From contig JAPKYZ010000059.1 in assembly GCA_026394055.1 (NCBI GenBank), positions 1 to 64,000 of the forward strand: a DNA stretch of 64,000 nt. The letters are read 5' to 3'. The notes beneath the pieces are model-generated. The model was not told the DNA's origin. It did not search any database and saw only the letters and a program-made list of their open reading frames with translations. The DNA is from Acidobacteriota bacterium. Lineage in GTDB: Bacteria > Acidobacteriota > Terriglobia > Bryobacterales > Bryobacteraceae. Below, piece by piece: positions 42,618 to 52,700 of the stretch (the first letter of the stretch is position 1; each line of letters starts with the position of its first letter). A program made the translations under genes and the position numbers.

Positions 42618-43277
42618 ATGAGTGATCTACCTGTTCGTCCCCGCTATTCGTTGATTGTTTGTGATTCCCAGCCGCTGACCATCGCGGGAATCCGCGCCGT
42701 CACCGCCGCCCATACGGAGTTTGACCTGGTGGCCGATTGCGATTCCATCATCGCGCTGCGCGACATAGCCAGCCGCGTCCGGCCGGCCGTCGTGTTGGTG
42801 GACAAGATGATGGGCCTGGATTCCCTGCCCTCCTGGCTGCACGACAGTGGCGCCGCCGCCACCATTGTGTGGGGTAGCGCGATCAGTGAGCCCGAAGCGG
42901 TCCGGCTGCTGAAGGCCGGTGTCCAGGGCATCCTGCGCAAGACCGCCTCGGCCGACACCTTGCTCGCGTGCCTGCGCGCCGTCGTCGAAGGCCATAGCTG
43001 GATGGAAGAGTCGGTGTTCCGCGCCGGTACATTGCAGGACCGGGCCCGCCGCAGCGGCCTCACCGCACGCGAACGGCAGGTGATGGAGCTGGTGGAAGCC
43101 GGTTTGAAAAACCGCGACATCGCCGCGCAGCTGGGCATCCGCCCCGGTACCGTGAAAATCCACCTGAAGCACATCTTTGAGAAGACCGGCGTACGCGGCC
43201 GCTACGGCCTGGCCTTGAGCGGCCTGAAAGATCGCGGCGTGCTGGAGATCGCCACCACCTCCGCCGGTGGCCGGTAA
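42618..43277 (+). CDS. NarL/LuxR-type response regulator
   Basis: 219 residues from the ATG at 42618 (an upstream start at 42576 is possible). The receiver (about 10-130) keeps Asp16 in V-C-D-S-Q-P, the phospho-acceptor Asp62 in V-D-K-M-M-G and Lys in R-K-T-A-S. The LuxR HTH (about 143-205) shows L-T-A-R-E-R-Q-V-M-E-L-V-E-A-G-L-K-N-R-D-I-A. There is no sensor kinase gene adjacent. Divergence from the CpaE-like gene suggests co-regulation, perhaps of surface appendages. Confidence 0.85.
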   Translation: MSDLPVRPRYSLIVCDSQPLTIAGIRAVTAAHTEFDLVADCDSIIALRDIASRVRPAVVLVDKMMGLDSLPSWLHDSGAAATIVWGSAISEPEAVRLLKAGVQGILRKTASADTLLACLRAVVEGHSWMEESVFRAGTLQDRARRSGLTARERQVMELVEAGLKNRDIAAQLGIRPGTVKIHLKHIFEKTGVRGRYGLALSGLKDRGVLEIATTSAGGR

Positions 43278-43293
43278 CGGACTGCTGGCGTTT

Positions 43294-43322
43294 GAAGTCA
43301 CTGATGTTTCGAAGTCACTGAT
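43294..43322 (+). repeat. 12-bp direct repeat before the tldD-like gene
   Basis: GAAGTCACTGAT occurs at 43294 and 43311, a 17-bp period, ending 11 bp before the GTG of the tldD-like gene. The position in the leader suggests a tandem protein site, or slippage during replication. Confidence 0.5.
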
Positions 43323-43333
43323 ATCCTGAGAGG

Positions 43334-45055
43334 GTGCCCGTCAAACGCTGTTGGTTTCTGGTTGTCACGCTGGCTTGGCTGATCTTGCCGGCGCAGGCAC
43401 AGCCCGTGCTGGAAGTACTTCAGCAGGAGCTGGACCGGAACTTCTCCGCCCTGAAAGCCAAGGCGGAGCCACCGCCGTACTTTATCTCCTACGCCGTCAC
43501 CGAGATCCAGACGGAGGCCGCCGTGGCCTCCTTTGGCGCATTGCAGAGCACGGGGGGCGGCCTAAACCGGTTCCTCGATGTCTCTGTCCGCGTCGGCTCC
43601 CCCAAGCTGGACAACTACCACGTCATCCGTGGCGACCGGCCGCGCTTTGCCGGAGCCATTGGGGTGCCCATCGACAGCTCGGCCGTGGGGCTGCGGCGCC
43701 GCGCCTGGGCCGAAACAGACCGCGTCTACCGCAACTCCGTCCAGCGCCTGATCAGCATCAAAACGGCGCAGGAGAACAACGTCAAGGAGACCTCCACTGC
43801 CAACGACTTTTCCACTGAGACGCCGGAAAAAGGGGCCGCCTTGCCGGCCGCGCTGAAGGTAGACCGTGCCACCTGGGAGGCGCGCGCCCGGAAATGGTCC
43901 GCGCTATTCATTGGCAAGCCCGGAGTGCTGGCGTCACAGGTTTCGATCTCCGCCCAGCGTGAAGTAAAGTATTTCGTCTCCACCGAAGGAACCCGCATTG
44001 AGCATGGCCGCATCTACGCCCGCATCGTGATTTCGGCGCAAGGCAAGGCGGGCGACGGCATGGATCTGGCCACCAGCGAGAGCTTTGAAGCGGCCGACGT
44101 CAACCGTCTGCCCGGCCTGGGCGGCGATGAGAAGCCGGTGCTGGCCGCGATTGAGAAGGTGCAGAAGGATCTGGAAGGCCTGTTGCGCGCCCCGCTGGTG
44201 GAGCCCTACGTCGGCCCCGCCATCCTGTCCGGCCGCGCGGCGGGTGTCTTCTTCCACGAGATCTTCGGCCACCGCATTGAAGGGCACCGCCAGAAGGATG
44301 AGGCCGAAGGTCAGACGTTCTCCAAGGGCATCAATACCAAGGTGCTGCCCGAGTTTCTCTCGGTCAGCTTTGATGCCACGCGCAAACAGATCGGCTCCAC
44401 TGACTTGAACGGCTGGTACGACTATGACGACGAGGGCGTCAAGGCCGGCAAGATCAAGCTGGTGGACCAGGGCGTGCTGAAGACGTTTCTGCTATCGCGG
44501 TCGCCGGTGGATGGCTTTGCGAGCTCCAACGGCCATGGCCGCAAACAGCCCGGGGCGGAAGTCGTCTCGCGCCAGTCGAACCTGATCGTCGAATCCGGCA
44601 AGCAGGTGCCGTTCGCGGAATTGCGCAAACTGCTGATCGAAGAAGCCAAGCGCCAGAACAAGCCCTACGGGCTCTACTTTGAAAGCGTCACGGGAGGGTT
44701 CACGACAACAGGCCGCCGCGGCTTGCAGGCGTTCACCGTGATCCCCCTGGTGGTCTACCGCGTGTGGGCCGATGGACGGCCGGATGAGCTGATCCGCGGC
44801 GCTGACATTGTGGGAACGCCGCTGGCCAGCTTCGCCAAGATCTTGGCCACCGGCGACAAGACCGAGATTTTTAATGGCTACTGCGGCGCCGAATCCGGCT
44901 CGGTGCCGGTCTCCGCCGCGTCGCCCGCCTTGTTGGTTTCTGAAATCGAGATCCAGAAAAAGGACCGCGCGCAAGACCGGCCGCCCCTGCTGCCACGCCC
45001 CGATCCGGAACCAGAAACGCCCAAACGTGAAGGCCGCGGGAGCGTGCGCCCATGA
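43334..45055 (+). CDS. Exported TldD-like metalloprotease
   Basis: 573 residues from a GTG. A signal peptide (about 1-22, W-F-L-V-V-T-L-A-W-L-I-L-P-A-Q-A) is unusual for the family, whose known members are cytoplasmic. The metal site is H308-E-I-F-G-H313, and the third ligand is probably Cys517 (Y-C-G-A-E-S-G). G-A-E-V-V-S-R-Q-S-N and Y-G-L-Y-F-E-S-V-T-G-G-F are family patches. TldD/TldE complexes cut unfolded or ribosomally made peptides such as microcin B17 precursor. The TldE-like gene overlaps by 4 bases. Confidence 0.85.
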   Translation: MPVKRCWFLVVTLAWLILPAQAQPVLEVLQQELDRNFSALKAKAEPPPYFISYAVTEIQTEAAVASFGALQSTGGGLNRFLDVSVRVGSPKLDNYHVIRGDRPRFAGAIGVPIDSSAVGLRRRAWAETDRVYRNSVQRLISIKTAQENNVKETSTANDFSTETPEKGAALPAALKVDRATWEARARKWSALFIGKPGVLASQVSISAQREVKYFVSTEGTRIEHGRIYARIVISAQGKAGDGMDLATSESFEAADVNRLPGLGGDEKPVLAAIEKVQKDLEGLLRAPLVEPYVGPAILSGRAAGVFFHEIFGHRIEGHRQKDEAEGQTFSKGINTKVLPEFLSVSFDATRKQIGSTDLNGWYDYDDEGVKAGKIKLVDQGVLKTFLLSRSPVDGFASSNGHGRKQPGAEVVSRQSNLIVESGKQVPFAELRKLLIEEAKRQNKPYGLYFESVTGGFTTTGRRGLQAFTVIPLVVYRVWADGRPDELIRGADIVGTPLASFAKILATGDKTEIFNGYCGAESGSVPVSAASPALLVSEIEIQKKDRAQDRPPLLPRPDPEPETPKREGRGSVRP

Positions 45056-46854
45056 AATTCCCACTCAACCCCTGGAAGCTTTCGCGCCGTCAATGGCTGG
45101 CAGTATTGGGAAGTGCCGTGGCGGCGGAGCAGGCGGGCGCCCAGAACGCTCCGCCAGCGGGCGCGCCGAAGCCCACCGTTGCACCTCCCCTGCTGTTGCG
45201 GGCGATGCTCGATGAACTCGGCCGCGCCCGGCAGTTGCGTCTGATCAGCCGCGATCAGGTCTATTACGTTGAGTACGCGTTGGACGATGCCGACAGCTAC
45301 TCGGTGAGCGCGACGCTGGGCGGTCTGCTGGGGGAACGCCGCAATCGTTTCCGCCTGCCGCGCGTGACGCTCCGCCTCGGCTCGCCCGAGTTCGACAACG
45401 GCAACTACGTGCTGTCGGACTACTACTTCGGTTCGCGGTTCGACCCAGAGCAGTTCCCGCTGGATGAGGACTACAACGCGCTCCGCCAGGGCTGGTGGCT
45501 GGCCACCGACCGCGCCTTTAAGGGCGCCCTGGAGGCGATTGGCCGCAAGCGCGCCGCGCTCCAGAACGTCACCCAGAACGAGAAGCTGCCCGATTTCTCC
45601 ACCGCCCCGGCGCAACAACTGTTCGAGCAACCCAAGCGGATCAAGCTGGATGAAGCGGCCTGGCGCAACCGTGTGGTCGCGCTGTCGGGAATCTTCGAGC
45701 GGTACCCGGAGGCGCTGGAATCAACGGTTGATTTTGATTTCACCCAGTCCACCGCGTACCTGTTGAATACGGAAGGCACTTCGGTGATCACCGCCGACAA
45801 CTTGGCTTACGCCCGCGTGCGTGCCAGTGGCCAAGCCCCGGACGGCATGCGAGTCCGCGACCATGCTGTGATCCCCGCCCTGGACCCGGCGCAACTACCG
45901 GCCGAGCTCGACCTGCAGCGGGCGGTCACCGCCGTCGCCGAAAACGTCAAGGCGCTGGCCGCGGCTCCATTGGGGGCCAACTACACGGGTCCGGTGATGT
46001 TTGAAGGCACGGCGGCGGCGCAACTGTTTGCGGAACTGCTCAGTGCCGCCCTGCCTGCTCAACGCAAGCCGGTGGGTGAGCCCGGCCGTCCGGTGCCGTT
46101 CCAGACCAGCCCGTTTGAGGGCAAGATCGGGTCCCGCGTGCTGCCCACGTCGTTCACCGTGGCCGATGATCCTACTCAGAAGGTGTGGCGCGGACGGCCG
46201 TTGCTGGGCACCTACGCGATTGACTCGGAAGGTGTGGCGGGTCAAGCGGTCACCGTCATTGAGAAGGGCGTCCTGAAGGCGATTCTGTCCACGCGGCAGC
46301 CCGCGCGGGATGCGGCGAAGTCCAATGGCCACGCTCGGCTGCCGGGCAACTTCGGGGCGAAATCGGCGGCCATCAGCAATCTGTTTGTGAAGTGCGCGGA
46401 GCCCGTCACGGCAGCCGACCTGAAATCTCAGCTGCTGAAGCAAGTGGCGGACCGCAGTAAACCCTACGGCATCATCATCCGCAAAATGGACTTCCCCTCC
46501 TCCGCCTCGATCGCCGAAGTCCGGCGTTTGGCGGCGGGCAGCAGTGACCGGCCGATCAGCATCCCGCTGCTGGCCTATCGCGTCTACCCCGATGGCCGGG
46601 AGGAACTGGTGCGCGGCCTGCGCTTCCGTGGCGTCTCCGTGCGCAGCTTGAAAGACATTCTGGCGGCGTCGGACACCGAAACCGCCTTTGACTTCCTGGG
46701 CAACGGCGCGCCGTTTTCTTTGATGGGCGCGGGCGGATTTGTGTACCTCAGTACGGTGGTGGCTCCGTCGGTGTTGTTTGAAGAATTGGAAATGGAAGTG
46801 GCCACTGACGATCTGCCGCGGCTGCCGGTGGTGCCTCCGCCGCCCACCGCGTAG
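45052..46854 (+). CDS. Exported TldE/PmbA-like partner
   Basis: 600 residues, overlapping the tldD-like stop by 4 bases. The N-terminus S-R-R-Q-W-L-A-V-L-G is a Tat-type signal. The fold matches the partner throughout, but the position of H-E-x3-H reads F-A-E-L-L-S-A-A-L, so no metal site, as in TldE. No C-terminal Cys. It would form the hetero-dimer cap with the metalloprotease, both placed in the periplasm. The substrate is unknown. Confidence 0.8.
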   Translation: MKFPLNPWKLSRRQWLAVLGSAVAAEQAGAQNAPPAGAPKPTVAPPLLLRAMLDELGRARQLRLISRDQVYYVEYALDDADSYSVSATLGGLLGERRNRFRLPRVTLRLGSPEFDNGNYVLSDYYFGSRFDPEQFPLDEDYNALRQGWWLATDRAFKGALEAIGRKRAALQNVTQNEKLPDFSTAPAQQLFEQPKRIKLDEAAWRNRVVALSGIFERYPEALESTVDFDFTQSTAYLLNTEGTSVITADNLAYARVRASGQAPDGMRVRDHAVIPALDPAQLPAELDLQRAVTAVAENVKALAAAPLGANYTGPVMFEGTAAAQLFAELLSAALPAQRKPVGEPGRPVPFQTSPFEGKIGSRVLPTSFTVADDPTQKVWRGRPLLGTYAIDSEGVAGQAVTVIEKGVLKAILSTRQPARDAAKSNGHARLPGNFGAKSAAISNLFVKCAEPVTAADLKSQLLKQVADRSKPYGIIIRKMDFPSSASIAEVRRLAAGSSDRPISIPLLAYRVYPDGREELVRGLRFRGVSVRSLKDILAASDTETAFDFLGNGAPFSLMGAGGFVYLSTVVAPSVLFEELEMEVATDDLPRLPVVPPPPTA

Positions 46855-46872
46855 CGGCCGTCGTCTCCCGCT

Positions 46873-49209
46873 ATGCGCCTGATTAGCCGCGCCATATTTC
46901 GCGAGATCGCCACCGGCGCGGTGCTGGGCGTCACGCTGTTTTCGTTCATCTTCTTCCTGCAACGCCTGGGCGGGGAGCGCGGCATCTTCTCGTTGCTGGT
47001 GCGCAGCGCGGCGCCACCGCAGACGGTGGCCTATCTGGTGGCCCTGGGGCTACCGCCGACGCTGCCGTTCACCGTGCCGGTGGGCGTGCTGGTGGGCATC
47101 TTGATCGGGCTCAGCCGGATGTCGAGCGATAACGAGATCACGGCCTTGCGTGCCGCCGGTGTTCCCGCCCGTATCGTGATGCGGCCCGTGCTGGCGTTAG
47201 CCACCCTTGGTATGTTGGCGGCCTTTGCGGCCAGCCTCTGGTTGACCCCCTGGTCGATCCGCGAAACGCTGCGTATCTCGAACGATCTGGCGGCGACGCA
47301 GTTGACCGCCGAAATTCAGCCGCGCGTCTTTGAAGAGTCCTTCCCGAACACCATCCTCTATGTGGGCGATGTGATCTCGGGACCCGTCACCCGCTGGCGC
47401 AAGATCTTCATGGCCGACCTGCGTCCGCCAGACCAGCGCCGCAGCGGTGCCCGGGAATCAGGCGAAGCGCCGCCCATCACCATCGCCGAACAAGCCATCG
47501 CCCTGCCGGACCCGGCGCGCAACCGCATCCAGCTTTCGATGCAGAACGGCTATTCGCACGAGGCGGGCAAAAAGGCGGATGAGGACTACAACTCCTCATT
47601 CCCGCGCGGCGAGCAGGCGCTGGAGGCGCAGAAGCCCAACGAAGTGAAGGTGAGCCGCTACATCGAGCAGGACACGATCCCGCTCTACCGGCTGAGCCAG
47701 AAGCTGCCGCCGCGTGACGCCATCGACGCCAAGCTGGAGCTGCATCAGCGGCTCGCGCTGCCGCCGGGTTGCCTGCTGCTGGCGCTGGTGGGCATTCCGC
47801 TGGGCGTGTCGTCGCGCAAGGCGGGCAAGTCTTCGGCCTTCGTGCTGACGGTGCTGCTGGCGTTGATCTACTACATGGGCCAGTTGCCGCTGGTGGGCCT
47901 GGCGCGGCAGGGCTTGCTGTCTCCGGCGCTGGCTTCCTGGATTCCGAACCTGATCTTTGCCATCACCGGTATCGTGTTGCTGGTCCGCCTGGAAAAGCCG
48001 GGCGACTTTGATCTGCTGGGCTGGGTCCGGCAGCGCGCGGAGAGCTTCTTCCAGCAGTTTGACCGGCTGCCGGAAACGCCGCTGCGCTTGTTGCCGCGCC
48101 GGTTCTTCCTGCTGCCTCAACTGATCGACACCTACGTGCTGTCGGGCTTTCTGTTCTATTTCGCGCTGATGCTGGTCAGCTTTGTGATGCTGTTTGAGGT
48201 CTACACGTTCTTTGAACTGCTGAGCGACATCGTCCGCAACAAAGTGCCCATGGCGCGGCTGCTGATCTACATGTTGAATCTGGCGCCGAAGCTGATCTAC
48301 GAGATGACGCAGCTGGCCGTGCTGGCGGGCGTGTTGGCGACGTTCGGCATCCTCACCAAGAACAACGAAGTGACGGCCTTCAAAGCATGCGGCGTCAGCA
48401 CGTACCGGCTGGCGATGCCGGTGTTGCTCGCGGCCGGTGGGCTTTCGGCGCTGATCTTTGCCTTTGACCACTACTACGTGCCCGAGACGAATAAGCGGCA
48501 GGACGCCATCCGCAATGAGATCAAGGGCCGGCCGGTGCGCACGTATCAGCGGCCAGACCGGCGCTGGGTCTTCGGCCGCGGCTCCCGCATTTTCTACTAC
48601 AAGTACTTTGAGCAGACCGACAACGTCATGCTGGGCGTCAGCGTCTACGACCTGGACCCCACCACCTTCCACCTGCGCCGCCTCGTCAATGCCGAGCGCG
48701 CCCGCTGGGAGCCGACGCTCAACACCTGGGTCTTCCAGAACGGCCAGATGCGCCGCATTGACGGCATCAAGGTGCTGGAGTACAAGGATTTCAGCGGGCA
48801 GACCGCGACGTTCTCTGATTTCGACGAACCGCCCAGCTACTTCCGGCAGGAAGTAAAGCTTTCGCAGCAGATGAACTTCCTGGAACTGGAGCACTACATC
48901 AGCGAACTGCGCCAGGCGGGCCTGGACACCATCAAGCTGCAAGTACAGTGGCAGAGCAAGTTCGCGGTGCCGCTGTTTGCCTTCATCATGGCGGTGCTGG
49001 CGACACCCTTCGCCTTTATGGCCGGGCGGCGCGGCACCATGACCGGCGTCGGCGTCAGCCTGGCCGTGGCCATCGCATATCTATCGGTGAGCAAGCTGTT
49101 TGAGCAGATTGGCTACTTAAATCAGCTGCCGCCGGAGGTGGCCGCCTGGTCGCCGGACGCCATCTTCGCGCTGGCGGGGCTTTACCTGATCGCGCGAATG
49201 CAGACCTAG
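46873..49209 (+). CDS. Fused LptF-LptG LPS export permease
   Basis: 778 residues. The LptF-like half is about 1-375, with a membrane helix near 12-35 and P-F-T-V-P-V-G-V-L-V-G-I-L-I-G-L-S-R-M-S-S-D-N-E-I, the coupling motif. The LptG half is about 405-778 (L-I-D-T-Y-V-L-S-G-F-L-F-Y-F, T-K-N-N-E-V-T-A-F-K-A-C-G-V). Each half has six helices and a periplasmic jellyroll. Normally two proteins pair with LptB; here one chain would form the whole channel. The lptB gene lies 19 kb away at 27281. Confidence 0.9.
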   Translation: MRLISRAIFREIATGAVLGVTLFSFIFFLQRLGGERGIFSLLVRSAAPPQTVAYLVALGLPPTLPFTVPVGVLVGILIGLSRMSSDNEITALRAAGVPARIVMRPVLALATLGMLAAFAASLWLTPWSIRETLRISNDLAATQLTAEIQPRVFEESFPNTILYVGDVISGPVTRWRKIFMADLRPPDQRRSGARESGEAPPITIAEQAIALPDPARNRIQLSMQNGYSHEAGKKADEDYNSSFPRGEQALEAQKPNEVKVSRYIEQDTIPLYRLSQKLPPRDAIDAKLELHQRLALPPGCLLLALVGIPLGVSSRKAGKSSAFVLTVLLALIYYMGQLPLVGLARQGLLSPALASWIPNLIFAITGIVLLVRLEKPGDFDLLGWVRQRAESFFQQFDRLPETPLRLLPRRFFLLPQLIDTYVLSGFLFYFALMLVSFVMLFEVYTFFELLSDIVRNKVPMARLLIYMLNLAPKLIYEMTQLAVLAGVLATFGILTKNNEVTAFKACGVSTYRLAMPVLLAAGGLSALIFAFDHYYVPETNKRQDAIRNEIKGRPVRTYQRPDRRWVFGRGSRIFYYKYFEQTDNVMLGVSVYDLDPTTFHLRRLVNAERARWEPTLNTWVFQNGQMRRIDGIKVLEYKDFSGQTATFSDFDEPPSYFRQEVKLSQQMNFLELEHYISELRQAGLDTIKLQVQWQSKFAVPLFAFIMAVLATPFAFMAGRRGTMTGVGVSLAVAIAYLSVSKLFEQIGYLNQLPPEVAAWSPDAIFALAGLYLIARMQT

Positions 49210-49661
49210 ATCTGCTCGATCAGCAGCTTGGATGTTTCCTTGGCCGTTCCCAGGATGATCGTGGTGCGGGTGCGGGCCACGCCCAACTGGGTTTTGAGAT
49301 CGTTGCTCAATAGCTGGTCCAGTTGCTTCATGCTGGGGCAGCGGACCTTCAGCAGATAGTCATCCTCACCGGCCACATGGTGGCATTCAAGGATCGCCCC
49401 ATGCCCCCGGATCGCTTCCAGAAACCCCGCGCGCCGGCTTTGATTCTCCAGCGTGACAAAGACGAAGGCCAGCACCGGATAGCCCGCCGCATCCGGATCG
49501 ACCATGGCGGTAAAGCCCCGGATCACGCCGCGTTCCTCCAGCCGGTGCACCCGTTCGGCTGCGGCTGGCGGCGACAACCCCAGCAGTTCCCCCAGCTCCG
49601 CCCACGTCATCCGCCCGCGGTCCAGCAGCGCGGCTAAGGCTTTGCGATCAGTGGCATCCAT
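49206..49661 (-). CDS. Lrp/AsnC-family regulator
   Basis: 151 residues from an ATG at 49661 with TAAGG directly before it; the ORF extends to 49715. N-terminal HTH (D-A-T-D-R-K-A-L-A-A-L-L, W-A-E-L-G-E-L-L-G-L-S), RAM domain about 65-145 (V-L-A-F-V-F-V-T-L, H-H-V-A-G-E-D-D-Y-L-L-K-V). Family members respond to amino acids. It overlaps the LptFG stop by 4 bases in convergent orientation. Target unknown. Confidence 0.85.
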   Translation of the reverse strand: MDATDRKALAALLDRGRMTWAELGELLGLSPPAAAERVHRLEERGVIRGFTAMVDPDAAGYPVLAFVFVTLENQSRRAGFLEAIRGHGAILECHHVAGEDDYLLKVRCPSMKQLDQLLSNDLKTQLGVARTRTTIILGTAKETSKLLIEQI

Positions 49662-49715
49662 CCTTACATTAGAATCCGCCGGCGCGCGCCGTGCTGAGGG
49701 GACCTGAACGGACAA

Positions 49716-49754
49716 CCGCCCGCCGCTGGCCGCGATCAGCCAGCAAGCGGGCGG
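49716..49754 (-). terminator. Two-part hairpin terminator after receptor 4
   Basis: An outer stem CCGCCCGC/GCGGGCGG encloses an inner stem GCTGGC/GCCAGC with an 8-base loop. It lies between the stop of receptor 4 and the start of the Lrp gene, both minus strand. No T-run. Confidence 0.6.
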
Positions 49755-49776
49755 CAGCAGGTCCCGTCAGGGAGCG

Positions 49777-52700
49777 CTAGAACTTCAACCGGAGCGCCAC
49801 TTGCATCGTGCGCGGGCCGCCAACGGTAGAGGTAATGGCGCCCATCGTGCCAACCCCAGCGGCCGGCAACGTCGAGTTCGGGTTCGTGAACACGGCCTGA
49901 TTGAAAGCGTTGAAGGCTTCCCAACGCAGCTCCATCGTGTAGCGTTCCGCAAAGCGCGTGGTCTTGGCCAGCGCAAAGTCGAACTGGCGCTGCGAAGGAC
50001 CACGCAGAATGTTGCGGCCCGAATTGCCCCAGCGATCATCAGAGTTGGCGAAGGCGGTGGGGTCAAAGTACTGGTCGACCCGGCTCTGCACGCTGCCGTC
50101 CTTGCGCGCGCTGTCGATCGTGCGGCCCGGAGCCAAGTCTACTCGTACGCGCGCCACTTGGGCCCAGTAGGCGTTGGCCGTCGAGGCACCAATGATGGAG
50201 AACGGCGTCCCGCTCTGCAGTGTCGCCATCCCGTTCAGTGACCATCCCCCCAGCACCCACTTCGACACCGGGTTGGACCTGAACGGCGTAGCGAACTCGT
50301 AGATATAGGCCACCGTCACGCGATGCGTGCGGTCAAAGTCCGCTGGGCCTTTGTTGTTGGCCATGTTGCGGGCATCGTGTTCCACGGTGCCGCCATCGGA
50401 GGAGATGTTGTCCAGCGTCTTGGCCCAGGTATAGGCCGCGTTCATCAACAGACGGTGCTGGAAGCGGCGCCGGTAGTTGAACTGCAGGCCGTGATAGGTG
50501 GAGGCGCCCCAGTTAGAACGCACCCGGTAGCCGCTCTGGCGGCCCAGGCCGAGATACTCCGGCGGCACAAAGAAATCGGGGTTGATCAACGCCCCGGTGC
50601 GAGTCCGGATGTCGGTGAAGCCATTCACCGGCGTGACGCGCGGGTCCACCGCTTGCGCCAGGTTCAACTTCGCCATCAGCCCCACGCCGCGCGTGCCGAC
50701 GTAGCGGACATCGAACATGTTGCCGCGCCACGGTTCAAACTGCATGTTGAAGGTCCACTGCTGGACGTAGGGCGTCTTGATGAACGGGTCGATGAAGGTG
50801 AAGTTCTTGGCGGCAAACGGCTCCGTCGCGGGGAAGGCACTGCCGTCAAAGCGGCGCCAACTGGGCGCTCCATTGGCATCACGGGCGATCTGCACCTGCA
50901 ACGGCACGGTGAACGGGTTGATGTTCAGCCGCGGGTAGGGGTTGGCCATATCCACCGGCGCCGGGACGTTCTGATAGATGAAGAACGGCGAAGAGAGCTG
51001 CAGGTCCGACTTGAAAGAACCGGACGGCCGCTCGTTGTAGATGCCATAGCCGCCCCGGATCACGAGGCGATCGGTGAACCAGGGCTGCCACGCAAAGCCC
51101 ACGCGCGGCGCGATGTTGTTGAAGTCCGGCTGGAAGATGGTGTTGCGCGATGCCTTGTGGACCTGGCTCAGGTTGATCGGCACATAGGGCGACACCGCTA
51201 ATCCCATTTTCAGCGGATCGAAACCCGGCTGGAAGATTACGTGTTTCTCGTTGATGTAGTAACCCTGCTCCACGCCGGCACGGGCGGCGTCAGCCTTGTT
51301 GAAGTAGGTGCCGGTGCGGCCCTGCGTCTCATCGGGCCAGCCAAAGTAGTCCCAACGGACACCGGCGTTGATCGTGAGCCCCTTCCGGATGCGCCAGTCG
51401 TCCTGGATGAACAACGACGTGTCCACCATGTTGTAGTCACGCTTGGTGTCGCCCTGATCCAAATCGGAGCCACCGCCCGAAGCGCCGTGGCCGGTGAAGA
51501 ACAGAATCCAGTTGTCGTAATCCAAGTCGCCATTGGTGCGGGCCATGTATTCGCCCTTCAGATTGGTGCGGCGGATTTCGCCGCCGAACTGGATGGAGTG
51601 AGATCCGCGGACGTGCGTCACAGTGTCGGTGAGGTAGACGTTGCGCTGGCGATCATAGAAGTCCCAGGCGTTGCCGATGCCCGCGCCGGAGCGCTGCGTC
51701 ACGATATCCACGGTCGGCATCAGCGAGGCCAAGCCGCCCACGGCATATTCCAGCGGGTTGTAGATGCCCAACGTCGAGTTGAAGATGTCCTTGTTCTTGG
51801 AGATACGCGTGTTGAACAGCTCAAAGAAGCCGCCGCGGACTTCGTTGATCCAGCGCGGCCCAAAGGTATGCAGGTGCGACAGCGACGCCACGTAGCCGGG
51901 CGTCTGGCCCTGCGTGGGCGATACCGAAGAGTTGGCCCAAGGGAACGCTTCTTCGACGAATTGCTGGGACTTGACGTAGCTCAGCCGCAAGCGGTCATTG
52001 CCGGCGAAGTTGTGTTCCAGCGACAGGGAGCCGGACCAGGAGTTGAAGAATGTCGGGAACGCGTTCACCTGCTCGCGTTCGCGCCCATAGGTGGCATTGC
52101 CGGGCAGCAGGCGGTTATTGGGGCCAACGGAGGGCAGCAGCAGCTGGCCGTTGCGCTTGACGTTCAAGATGTTGATCGCTACCGGGTGGATGTCCGCCGG
52201 AGTGAGCTGGCGGAAGACCGGGGCGGCGGGGTTGGCGACGCTCGTGAAGAACTTGCGCTCGAGACCCGGAATCTGATCGGCCGGGAAGCGGCGGATGGTG
52301 GTGAGGAAGTTGGCCGCGAACTGTGGGTTGTCCTGCGCGCCCGATTGGAGCCATTGATTGGCCACGGCGGCAATCGTGGCCGGTGTCCGGACGTCGCCCA
52401 ACCCATCGGGGCTGGCCGTGGTGACGATGGCGCGGCTGGCGTAGCCCGACAAGAAATCAGTGCGCTGCACGGCGGCGTAGAAGAAGGTCTTGTTCTTCCA
52501 GATGGGCCCGCCGATGCCGGCGTAGCTTTCGTTGCGGCGGAACTTGGGGCGCGCCGTGCCGGAGCGGTTCAGGAAGAACTCATTGGCGTTGAACAGCTCA
52601 TTCTGAAAGAAGTGCGAGAAGCTGCCGTGGAACTGATTCGTCCCGACGCGCGTGAGCATCTGCACGTTGGCGCCGCCATTGCGGCCGGTGGAGGCGGAAT

